Shown here: in pieces, positions 55,385 through 62,765 of the stretch
Numbering within the stretch: position 1 is the first letter of the stretch
How the letters are laid out: the number at the start of each line of letters is the position of its first letter
Assembly (NCBI RefSeq): GCF_008364685.1
Contig: NZ_VTTL01000003.1
Coordinates: forward strand, 186,001-250,000
Source of the DNA: Xanthobacter oligotrophicus
GTDB lineage: Bacteria; Pseudomonadota; Alphaproteobacteria; Rhizobiales; Xanthobacteraceae
Direction: 5' to 3'
Length of the DNA stretch: 64,000 nt
The notes under the pieces: generated by a model
Told to the model about the DNA's origin: nothing
The model's database searches: none
The model's input: only the letters and a program-made list of their open reading frames with translations
Translations under genes and position numbers: made by a program

Positions 55385-56692
55385 TCAGGGCTTTGCCATC
55401 GGAGCGGACGGTAGGAGGACGGGTTCTGCGGGGGCGGTGCCGAGTGCGTCCCTGATCCTGTGGACGGCCGCCAGTATCTTTCCCGCCACATCGGTTTCCG
55501 GACCGCGATGGCCCCTTTCCCGCTCCGCGACCTGGACCCACGGCTCGGGGTTGGCCCAGAAATCTGCCGGCAGTGGACACAGGTCGTTTCCCACATTGGG
55601 CAGAAACACCCACGCCCAAAGGTCGTCGCCCCATTTCTCCGAGGCCACCAGACCCGTCAGGCGAGAGGCATATGCGCGCCCTTCAGCAATGCGCATGGGA
55701 TCTTGGGAGTTTTTCTCCTCGCGTCGCATGAGGCCGATGGCCATCATGTCGAACGCCTGCACCCGAACGATGAAGGGGATCTGGCTCGCAGTCTCGAAAT
55801 TCAGTGTGAAACCGTCATTCCTGAATTCTGATTTCAGCAAGCCGGCGCCTTCGTTATTGCTGATATCCGAAACCAGCGCTTTGAAAAGTTCTCTTTTCAT
55901 CTCTAAGAGCGAACGCTGGACATCGAACGCGGAACGGATGAAGTCCGAACGGCCGGACATCAGGCTGACAAGAGCGTCATCTTGGTTCATGTCACGCATG
56001 CCGACAAACTCCGCTTTGATCTGTGCTTGAATTTCTTCGATAAAACTTGCCACGCGGGGGGAGCGGGATGCCAGTCGGCAGGCATCCAGCCACGCGGGTT
56101 CCCCCGGTCGAGGCGATAGCGCGAGGTCCCGGTAGCTGAGGCAGACGAGTGTTCCGTCGCGCTGTCTCGCCTCCGCCACCTCGTGATCCAGGCTGTGTTT
56201 CGAAGGCAGCCGACCATCGGCTGTCAGGTAGACGATGGTGGCCTTGAGATGCGCCCGGCTGAGTTGATCCGCATATGTGAAATAGCGCTGCAACTGCCGG
56301 TCCTGGTCTGCGGCATAGGGTTTGTTTTCAATGACGAGAAACCGCTCACCGCATTCGACGACGATGTCGATGCGGCCATCAGAAAAGGAGTGTTCAATCT
56401 CGACACGGGCCTGGTCGCAGTCCTTTTCGGACCAGAGGCCGGCCCCCGGAACCAGGTTGCGCACGAACAGATGGAGGAAGCGCCCCTTTTGCGCGTGGGT
56501 CTCACGCGGGTTCAGCAGCCATGCCATCAGCCTCGACCACATGAGTTCGTCGAGCCACAGGAACTGGAGCGGACTGAAATCCGGCGCGAGGCGATCCTCA
56601 TATTGTCGCCGCGCCGCTTCCACCACGGTGCGGCAGGCCGCCACTTCGCTCAGAAGCTGGTGGGCCGTCTGAATGGGGTCAATGCGAGTCAA
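55385..56692 (-). CDS. PD-(D/E)XK nuclease superfamily protein
   Basis: This 435-aa protein has the PDDEXK_4 type of nuclease domain: E101, D109 in DGRIDIVVE, E122 and K124 in LVIENKPYA, then Q133 and Y137. The remaining 250 residues are a mixed alpha/beta domain without a family I know. I start it at the TTG giving MTRIDPIQ, with AAAGG ahead; the longer open frame overlaps another likely gene. It is convergent with the WYL gene and the last of three minus-strand genes. Probably a defence endonuclease. Confidence 0.8.
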   Translation of the reverse strand: MTRIDPIQTAHQLLSEVAACRTVVEAARRQYEDRLAPDFSPLQFLWLDELMWSRLMAWLLNPRETHAQKGRFLHLFVRNLVPGAGLWSEKDCDQARVEIEHSFSDGRIDIVVECGERFLVIENKPYAADQDRQLQRYFTYADQLSRAHLKATIVYLTADGRLPSKHSLDHEVAEARQRDGTLVCLSYRDLALSPRPGEPAWLDACRLASRSPRVASFIEEIQAQIKAEFVGMRDMNQDDALVSLMSGRSDFIRSAFDVQRSLLEMKRELFKALVSDISNNEGAGLLKSEFRNDGFTLNFETASQIPFIVRVQAFDMMAIGLMRREEKNSQDPMRIAEGRAYASRLTGLVASEKWGDDLWAWVFLPNVGNDLCPLPADFWANPEPWVQVAERERGHRGPETDVAGKILAAVHRIRDALGTAPAEPVLLPSAPMAKP

Positions 56693-56768
56693 ACCTGCAC
56701 CTTTCCTTTCCTCGGATGCGCCCTTCGTCCATGCCCTTGTCGTTCGGGCGGCGCCGCGTCCATCCCCC

Positions 56769-57185
56769 TCAGTACCGCCGATAATGCGCGTCGACCGCAA
56801 ATCGCACGCGCGCGGCCTCAAGGGCGAAGCGGGCGAGGATAGCGCAGCGGCGCCGGGGCGTGTGGAGGCCCGGATCCGCATAGAGAATGAAAATTCCAGG
56901 GCCGCATTGATAGACGATGCGGCCCCGCGGGAAGTCCTCATATTCATGGTCGAGGATGCAAGCGGGAAGCGCCAGTCGCGCCAGGCCGCGCATCCCGAGG
57001 GCGCGCCAGGCCTCCCATGTTTCGAAATGCCCCCGGGGATGGCCCAGGCACGCCCCATAAGGTTCCGCCTGCGACAACGGCGTGCTGTCGCAGAGCAGAA
57101 CCGGCCCGCCGGGCGCAGGCACCAGCCAGAAGATGCCGAGCTGGGGCGTCGGCCGCGCCGTGGGGTCGAAGGCGCCCGCCGTCAC
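56769..57185 (-). CDS. 138-aa protein of unknown function
   Basis: I recognise no named family. Notable stretches are LGIFWLVPAPGGPVLLCD, LSQAEPYGACLGHPRGHFETW and HEYEDFPRGRIVYQ, spaced as in a compact, conserved single-domain protein. The GTG start overlaps the stop of the 41-aa membrane gene (GTGA), so it is translationally coupled, and the PD-(D/E)XK gene follows after 76 bases. Arg/Asp/His-rich patches could bind nucleic acid or nucleotides, but that is a guess. Confidence 0.7.
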   Translation of the reverse strand: MTAGAFDPTARPTPQLGIFWLVPAPGGPVLLCDSTPLSQAEPYGACLGHPRGHFETWEAWRALGMRGLARLALPACILDHEYEDFPRGRIVYQCGPGIFILYADPGLHTPRRRCAILARFALEAARVRFAVDAHYRRY

Positions 57186-57307
57186 AGCCAGCCGAACATC
57201 AGGAGGGCGATGGCGGCGATCATGAGGCCGAACAGGCCGAGGCCGATGAGGATCATGCCCCACAAGATGAGGCCGCGCGGCGTCCGATCGGGTTCAAAAG
57301 TCTGCAT
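57182..57307 (-). CDS. 41-aa single-pass membrane microprotein
   Basis: The product begins MQTFEPDRTPRGLILWG and runs into one hydrophobic helix of Leu/Ile/Gly/Ala (about residues 13-40), ending FGWL. A very strong ribosome site (GGAGGGGG) stands before the ATG and the stop overlaps the next start (GTGA), so it is a real translated gene although it is too short for most gene finders. It heads the minus-strand unit and could anchor or signal for the two downstream proteins. Confidence 0.75.
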   Translation of the reverse strand: MQTFEPDRTPRGLILWGMILIGLGLFGLMIAAIALLMFGWL

Positions 57308-57345
57308 GCACCCCCTCCGTTGGCCTGATTAGGGATGCCATTGAC

Positions 57346-57442
57346 ATGCGACAGAAACGGTCGCATTCGGGCTGGATCGCCTTGGCGGCGCCTTCGGGGC
57401 TGTTCGGGGACGATGCTCATCGTGCGACCATTTCTGTCGCAT
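57346..57442. promoter_or_regulatory. Two copies of the dyad TGCGAC-N7-GTCGCA in a divergent promoter
   Basis: Between the divergent units, TGCGAC-N7-GTCGCA occurs at 57347-57365 and again at 57423-57441, centres 76 bases apart (about seven helical turns). Each copy is itself a dyad, and the two copies, taken with one flanking base, are inverted to each other with 19 of 20 bases matching. A TTGACA (57341-57346) touches the first copy. This is the layout of a repressor that can loop or block both promoters; the WYL protein is the likely binder. Confidence 0.8.
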
Positions 57443-57479
57443 CTTTGTGGCATCTCCTCTCTCCCTCACGGAGAGCGCT

Positions 57480-57590
57480 ATGCACCCTTTTGAACGGCAT
57501 ATCCTGGCCCGATAGGTCGCGGACCTCGCCACCGGCGGGAGCGCGGTCTGGGCGCGCTGGTGGCGGAACACGGAGCTGGCGCACTGGCTG
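57480..57590 (+). other. Probable true 5' end of the AAA+ gene, interrupted by an in-frame TAG
   Basis: An ATG at 57480 with GGAGAG five bases ahead opens MHPFERHILAR and then meets TAG (57513-57515). The same frame continues without another stop: VADLATGGSAVWARWWRNTE and on into the AAA+ ORF. Coding character is equally good on both sides of the TAG. So the gene probably once began here (684 aa), with a single-base nonsense change, for example from CAG. Confidence 0.7.
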
Positions 57591-59534
57591 GTGCGCCACC
57601 AGGCCGTGATTGGGCTTCCCGCCCTTCCCGGTACGCAGGACGAGAACGACCCCTCGGCCAATTCCGCCGCCCGCGATGCCGCGCTCCGGCACTTCACCAG
57701 CCTGCGCCAAAGCCGGACGCCAGCGGCCTCGCCCCTGGAGCGCAAGATCTCCTGGCTCGCCGACGAGTTGGGCCTCGGCCAGATCGACCGGTCGATCCTC
57801 GCCCTGCTGGTGCGGACGGCGACGGTTCCAAAAGCCCATGATCTGGCCTTGGCTTTGGGGAGCCAGTTCATTCCGGAGCGCCTGCGCATGCCGCATAATA
57901 TGGATGTGGCGCTGGGCAGCATCGCCGCGCTGCTGGGGCAGACCCCGCGCGCCGTGAGCCGTCGCCTCACGCGCGAGATGCCGCTGATGATGTACGGCCT
58001 CGTGGACGACCGGAGGGGGCAGGATTTCGCCGCCTCCGATCGTACTTTGAAGGTTTCGAACGCGTCCCGCTCCACCGCGCAGACGCTGCGCAGCCTCCTG
58101 TTTGGCAAGCCCAAGACCACATCCTTGACGTGGGAGGATTTTTCCCACCTGAAGGCCGACGCAGAAGTGGTGTGCGACCTTCTGAAGGCGGCGTCCCGCA
58201 GCCGGACGCGGGGCATCAACATCCTGCTCCACGGCGCGCCCGGCACCGGAAAGACCGCCTTTGCCAGTGCGCTCGCCGCGCGGGCGGGGCTCCACGCGGT
58301 GTTCGTGGGGGAGTGCGCGGAGGAGGGCGAGGAGCCCGACCGGGAGCAACGCATCAGCGCGCTCGCCCTCGCGCAGAAGCTCTCCAGCCAGAGCGAGGGG
58401 CTGCTTCTGGTCATGGACGAGGCAGAGGACATTTTCGTCGGCGTGGACGAGGCGCGCGGCCACAGCCGCCTCGGTGCCAAGGTGTTCATGAACAACCTGG
58501 TGGAGGCCAATCCCTGCCCGACGCTCTACATCTCCAACCATCCCCACCGGCTGGGCCGTGCCGTCCTGCGCCGCATGACCTATGCCGTGGAATTTCCGCG
58601 CCTGGATCGCGCGGCCCGCGAGCGGATCGTCCGCCGCTCGGCCACCCGCCACAAGATCGCGCTCGATCCGGCGCGCCTGCAGGAGCTTGTCCGCCTGGAT
58701 GCGCCCCCCGCGCTCATCGATCATGGCCTGCGGGCCGCGCGCCTGTGCGGCGCGGAGAGCCGGGTCGCGGTGCGCGCCGCCGCGTCGGTGTTGAAGGTGA
58801 TGGGAGGGCGTCCTGCCCCCGTGGACGCAAAGGCGCGGTTCCACGCCGCCTTTGCCTGTGCCGATACCGACCTTGCGCGCCTCACCGACAGGATCGTGGC
58901 CAGCGGGCGCACGGAAATCTCGCTCTGCCTCCATGGCCTTCCCGGCACGGGCAAGAGCGCCTATGCTCGCCATCTGGCCGAGCGCATGGGCCTTGAAGTG
59001 CTGGAAAAGCGGACCAGCGATCTCCTCGGCATGTTCGTGGGCGAGACCGAGCAGAACATCGCCGCATGCTTCGCCGAGGCGAAGGACAAGCGTGCCTTCC
59101 TTATTTTCGACGAGGCGGATTCCCTGTTGCGCGACCGCACCAATGTCGGGCAGTCCCATGAAGTGAGCCAGGTGAACGAGATGCTCACCTGGATGGAAAG
59201 CCACCCCTATCCCTTCGCCTGCACCACCAACTTTGCCGACGCGCTCGATCCAGCCGCCGCGCGGCGCTTCCTGTTCAAGGTCAGATTTCTGCCCCTCTCC
59301 CAAGCCCAAGCCCGCGCCCTCTTCGCCCACACGTTCGGCCAGACCGCGCCCGCGCACCTGGACGGCCTCTGCCAGCTCACCCCCGGCGATTTCGCGGTGG
59401 TCGCCCGCAAGGCGCAGGTGATAGGAGAAACCGACGCCTGCGCCCTGGTGGAGGCGCTTGCCGCCGAAGTGGAGGCCAAGCCCGGCGGCCCCGGCCGCCC
59501 CATCGGCTTCCGGGCGCCGGCGCCGACAGGCTGA
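57591..59534 (+). CDS. Double AAA+ ATPase, first gene of the SNF2/PLD operon
   Basis: This protein of at least 647 aa has two AAA+ modules. The first has Walker A GAPGTGKT (215-222) and Walker B LLLVMDEAED; the second has GLPGTGKS (449-456), a LGMFVGETEQNI pore-type region and FLIFDEADSLL, resembling FtsH/CDC48-like ATPases. The first 200 residues are helical with no known domain. The start given is the first GTG after the TAG and has no clear ribosome site, so expression is uncertain. It may remodel protein or DNA complexes for the downstream effectors. Confidence 0.8.
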   Translation: MRHQAVIGLPALPGTQDENDPSANSAARDAALRHFTSLRQSRTPAASPLERKISWLADELGLGQIDRSILALLVRTATVPKAHDLALALGSQFIPERLRMPHNMDVALGSIAALLGQTPRAVSRRLTREMPLMMYGLVDDRRGQDFAASDRTLKVSNASRSTAQTLRSLLFGKPKTTSLTWEDFSHLKADAEVVCDLLKAASRSRTRGINILLHGAPGTGKTAFASALAARAGLHAVFVGECAEEGEEPDREQRISALALAQKLSSQSEGLLLVMDEAEDIFVGVDEARGHSRLGAKVFMNNLVEANPCPTLYISNHPHRLGRAVLRRMTYAVEFPRLDRAARERIVRRSATRHKIALDPARLQELVRLDAPPALIDHGLRAARLCGAESRVAVRAAASVLKVMGGRPAPVDAKARFHAAFACADTDLARLTDRIVASGRTEISLCLHGLPGTGKSAYARHLAERMGLEVLEKRTSDLLGMFVGETEQNIAACFAEAKDKRAFLIFDEADSLLRDRTNVGQSHEVSQVNEMLTWMESHPYPFACTTNFADALDPAAARRFLFKVRFLPLSQAQARALFAHTFGQTAPAHLDGLCQLTPGDFAVVARKAQVIGETDACALVEALAAEVEAKPGGPGRPIGFRAPAPTG

Positions 59535-59559
59535 CGACCCGGCGAGGGGACGGCGATAC

Positions 59560-60954
59560 GTGGCGGCCGCCTGCACGCGCGACTGGCAGCATCATCCGCA
59601 AGAGGGATCGATTCGGCGGTCCAACGCATGGGGAGCAGTCATTGCCGCAGCGATCGACACACGCGCCGTTCTTGCGGGCGGCAGCGCCATCGCGCACCAA
59701 ATGCCTATGGGGCCACGCGGGCGGTACATGTCGCAAATCGGGGAAAGGGACTTGGAAGTGGTGGAAGCATGGGGAATCCTCCGGCCTGGCGACATCCCTT
59801 CGGCTCGCCGGCTGCAGGCACTGGGCCTGACCAGTGCGGTTCGCCACTTCAATGAAAGGGCGGTGCCCGGCATGGGCGGGCTTTGGTTTGCCATGCCTTT
59901 GGTGTGGTCGATGCTTGGAATAAGCGTCGCGCGCAAGCTCCACCATCGTCCCATTGAAGCGGCGAACGCCGTAGAAGCGCTGGCCATGAAGGAGGCGCTC
60001 GCCAAAGGGGGAGGAGAGTCAAATCCACGTGTGCGGGGAAGCCGGAACCTACCTTACGTCACAGGCGATTTTCAGATCCTGAGCAAGCCGGGCTCGTACG
60101 TCACCCAGCCGTTCCGGCAAACCTGCACCCAACCCCTCGTCACCCTCGGCCTCGTTCAAGGCACGCGGGCGCGGTTTAACTCCTTCGACCTCACGGAGGA
60201 TGGAAGGCGCCTTCTTGCACCGCTTGGGATTGTTCCCGACCTGATCGAAAAGTGGGTCTGTCGCGGCATGCGCCCGCCTTCTGATGACTTGGCACCTATC
60301 GCCCCGACCGCGTGTCTTCCTGACGCCATACGTGCGGAGCTGACCCGGCGCATCTATGGCGAGGGCGCCGATGCGGAGCGGCGAAAGGCCATTCGCGACA
60401 TGCGCGGGGACCAGAACTCAGACGCATTGCTCAACGCTTCGCTCCCGGCGGGCCTGACGCACGAGCATCTGGTGGATCTGCGCGGAGGCATTGCGGCCGT
60501 TCAATTGCGGGCGGCCGCGCTTGAGGTCCTCGGCGCGGTCGAGAACCGGATCTCCAGACGGCGGGATGATGGGCTGACGCCGGCACTCAGTCTCGACGAG
60601 GCTGAGCGAGACGAGGGCATTTGCGCGAAAATCGAAGCATGCGTCGTCAAGGCCGAGCGTGTCGCCCGCCATATCGAAGCGGCCAATGAGCCGGAGAGCC
60701 AGACATTCTTGGGCGAATGCCGGACCCCCAACGGTCTCGTGCGGCGTCTCGCCAAGCGGGACGGGGTCGTGATTGTTCTGCGCGATGAGGAGCTGGCGCC
60801 CGGGCCCGCATTCGGGGCAGACGCCGTGCCTGAAGGCGATACGGATGCCGCTCCGTCAGGGGTGCCAGAACTGCCTCGGATCGCAAATCTCCTCGCGCTC
60901 ACGGCCGATCTCTGCGGCGCCAATTCGCAAGCCGTCGGAGGAGACGCCCCATGA
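59560..60954 (+). CDS. Unknown 464-aa protein in the AAA+/PLD/SNF2 operon
   Basis: I recognise no family. The GTG start has GAGGGG about nine bases ahead. The N-terminal half (about 1-170) is mixed, with GGSAIAHQMP and VRHFNERAVPGMGGLW. The middle (about 170-250) contains SYVTQPFRQTCTQPLVTLGLV and FDLTEDGRRLLAP, which looks like a winged-helix segment. The C-terminal part (about 280-430) is largely helical. Its stop overlaps the next start (ATGA). Conserved placement suggests a core, system-specific subunit. Confidence 0.75.
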   Translation: MAAACTRDWQHHPQEGSIRRSNAWGAVIAAAIDTRAVLAGGSAIAHQMPMGPRGRYMSQIGERDLEVVEAWGILRPGDIPSARRLQALGLTSAVRHFNERAVPGMGGLWFAMPLVWSMLGISVARKLHHRPIEAANAVEALAMKEALAKGGGESNPRVRGSRNLPYVTGDFQILSKPGSYVTQPFRQTCTQPLVTLGLVQGTRARFNSFDLTEDGRRLLAPLGIVPDLIEKWVCRGMRPPSDDLAPIAPTACLPDAIRAELTRRIYGEGADAERRKAIRDMRGDQNSDALLNASLPAGLTHEHLVDLRGGIAAVQLRAAALEVLGAVENRISRRRDDGLTPALSLDEAERDEGICAKIEACVVKAERVARHIEAANEPESQTFLGECRTPNGLVRRLAKRDGVVIVLRDEELAPGPAFGADAVPEGDTDAAPSGVPELPRIANLLALTADLCGANSQAVGGDAP

Positions 60955-62765
60955 GCCAAAGCCTGTTGACGCTCTTCGCCCCTCCCGAAGAGGGAGAATA
61001 TGTCGGTGACTTCGGCATGCTGTGCGGCTTCACGGCCAGCGCCGGTGTGCTCAATCGGATTGCCGAAACCTTCTCGGGAGATGGCTCGCGTCCGCGCTTG
61101 GCCGCTTTCATCCATCCGACCGCCTTGGCTGTCACCGACGTCCCCGGTCTAGCCTGGATGCATTTTCGCCTGCCGCTGCCCTTCCGCCTTCTCCATGCGA
61201 AGGTGGCGCTTCTCGGATTTTGCGGGCCGACGGACTATCTGCTGCGCCTCGCGGTCAGCACGGGGAACTGGACCGCAGAGCCGCTGACGACCAGCATCGA
61301 CATGTTCTGGTGCGCCGACCTTGTCGTGGGCGCGCGTGACCTACAACTCGCCTCCGACATCCGCGCGGCCGATGACCTGTTTGGTTGGCTGCGGGAGCGT
61401 TGCAACGACGACCTGCTGCAGCAGACCTTCGATGGCGCCCGTCCCGACGAACGCTTCCGGGAGGCAATCGACCGAATGCCAGCCGAAGGTCGCCGGCCGC
61501 GTTTTGTGGATACACGCAAAGAGACAATGCGCTCACAGGTGTTGGAGAGACTGACCAAAGGCAGTAGACGGCACCTGGTCATCGGGTCGGGATATTACGA
61601 GCAAGGGGTCAGCGAGAACACCGAAAGCCTCTTAGAGAGCCTCCACAACCAGCTTGTGAGGGAGCGGAAGCTCGCCAAGGAAGATGTGGCCCTTGATCTC
61701 GTGCTCAATGAGGACAGCTGCCAAGGTCTATACGAGTGCGCCGAACATTTGGTCGGGAAGGGATGGAAGCTCCGTCGACCCGGCTCCCTTCATAAGGAGC
61801 ACAGCCAAGCCAAGCTGCATGCCAAATACCTCTATCTCGCGCAATTTGGCAGAAAGGGAGAGATTGGACGGGCGCAAATCTATATCGGCTCGGGCAATTT
61901 CAGCCGTGCGGGGTTCGAGAGCACCGCACCCCATGGCAATCTTGAGGCGGGGATTGTCGTCTCGCCCGATCCCACACTGAGCTGGCGCAACAATGCAAAG
62001 AACAGCATTCGCAGCTTTCTGCCCGGCGATTTTGCATCCGGCGTGGAGCTAGCCGCGCTCGCCCCTGGCGCCGCATTCGATCCTCCGCCGGACCCACCAC
62101 CGCCTCCGCCGGTGGCGTTCGTGGAATGGGCGGGCGGCGAGGTCAGAGCGCCTGCGGCCTGCGAGGTCGCGGTCGAGGTCCTTGGTCCCGCGGACGCGCC
62201 AGTGGAGCTGCCGTGCCCGTGGCCCGCGCCGCCCCCCGCCTTCGTGACGCTGCACCCGACGGGCTGGAAGGTGCCTGTGCGTGCTGACGGGGCCCTGGTG
62301 GTGCCACGGCGGAGTGCCCCCACGTTGGAAGACATCCTGGTGCTTATCGGTCAGTTTCCGGCTGCCCCCATCGGCGTCGGAGAGGAGGAGGAGGACGGGG
62401 AGGGCATCGACCGGGTGTGCAAATGCGAGGCATTTGAGGCGGAAAACAATGCCACGCGCACCTACCCGATCAGGCAGATGATGCGCCTGATGACGCGCCT
62501 CACGGAGGCCCAGAAGAACCATGATCCAAGGGATTGGCAACGCTGGTGCCGTGAGCTCCAGCAGAACCTTTCCGATCTGGCCCAGACCGAACCGGACATG
62601 ATTAGGCCCTTCCGCGAGGCGGGTGCCAATCCGCTGTATGCCCTGTCCGACACGGAATTCCTGCCCGCCGGCGTCGATCGCCAGCGGATCGAGGCGGCGA
62701 TCCGCCACATCACGGAGGCCTGGGATCTGTCAGGTGCGGGGAATCTTTGGGAGCATACGCCGTGA
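60951..62765 (+). CDS. Tdp1-like phospholipase-D-superfamily protein
   Basis: This 604-aa protein has two H-x-K ... N half-sites: H82-K84-N106 (LLHAKVALL ... STGNWTAE) and H290-K292-N316 (KLHAKYLYL ... GSGNFSRAG). That is the HKN pattern of tyrosyl-DNA phosphodiesterase 1, rather than the HKD of most PLD nucleases. An unusual Pro-rich linker (about 378-392) and an acidic stretch (about 477-484) separate it from a C-terminal helical domain. It may cut DNA or remove protein adducts from DNA ends. Overlaps both neighbours (ATGA and GTGA). Confidence 0.82.
   Translation: MSQSLLTLFAPPEEGEYVGDFGMLCGFTASAGVLNRIAETFSGDGSRPRLAAFIHPTALAVTDVPGLAWMHFRLPLPFRLLHAKVALLGFCGPTDYLLRLAVSTGNWTAEPLTTSIDMFWCADLVVGARDLQLASDIRAADDLFGWLRERCNDDLLQQTFDGARPDERFREAIDRMPAEGRRPRFVDTRKETMRSQVLERLTKGSRRHLVIGSGYYEQGVSENTESLLESLHNQLVRERKLAKEDVALDLVLNEDSCQGLYECAEHLVGKGWKLRRPGSLHKEHSQAKLHAKYLYLAQFGRKGEIGRAQIYIGSGNFSRAGFESTAPHGNLEAGIVVSPDPTLSWRNNAKNSIRSFLPGDFASGVELAALAPGAAFDPPPDPPPPPPVAFVEWAGGEVRAPAACEVAVEVLGPADAPVELPCPWPAPPPAFVTLHPTGWKVPVRADGALVVPRRSAPTLEDILVLIGQFPAAPIGVGEEEEDGEGIDRVCKCEAFEAENNATRTYPIRQMMRLMTRLTEAQKNHDPRDWQRWCRELQQNLSDLAQTEPDMIRPFREAGANPLYALSDTEFLPAGVDRQRIEAAIRHITEAWDLSGAGNLWEHTP

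Noticed and set aside
56693-57058. N-terminal extension of the PD-(D/E)XK protein
   Set aside because: It overlaps the 138-aa gene in another frame, and the TTG at 56692 has its own ribosome site.
57417-59576. 719-codon minus-strand frame opposite the AAA+ gene
   Set aside because: Both P-loops and Walker B motifs lie on the plus strand; the minus product is low-complexity and has no recognisable domain.
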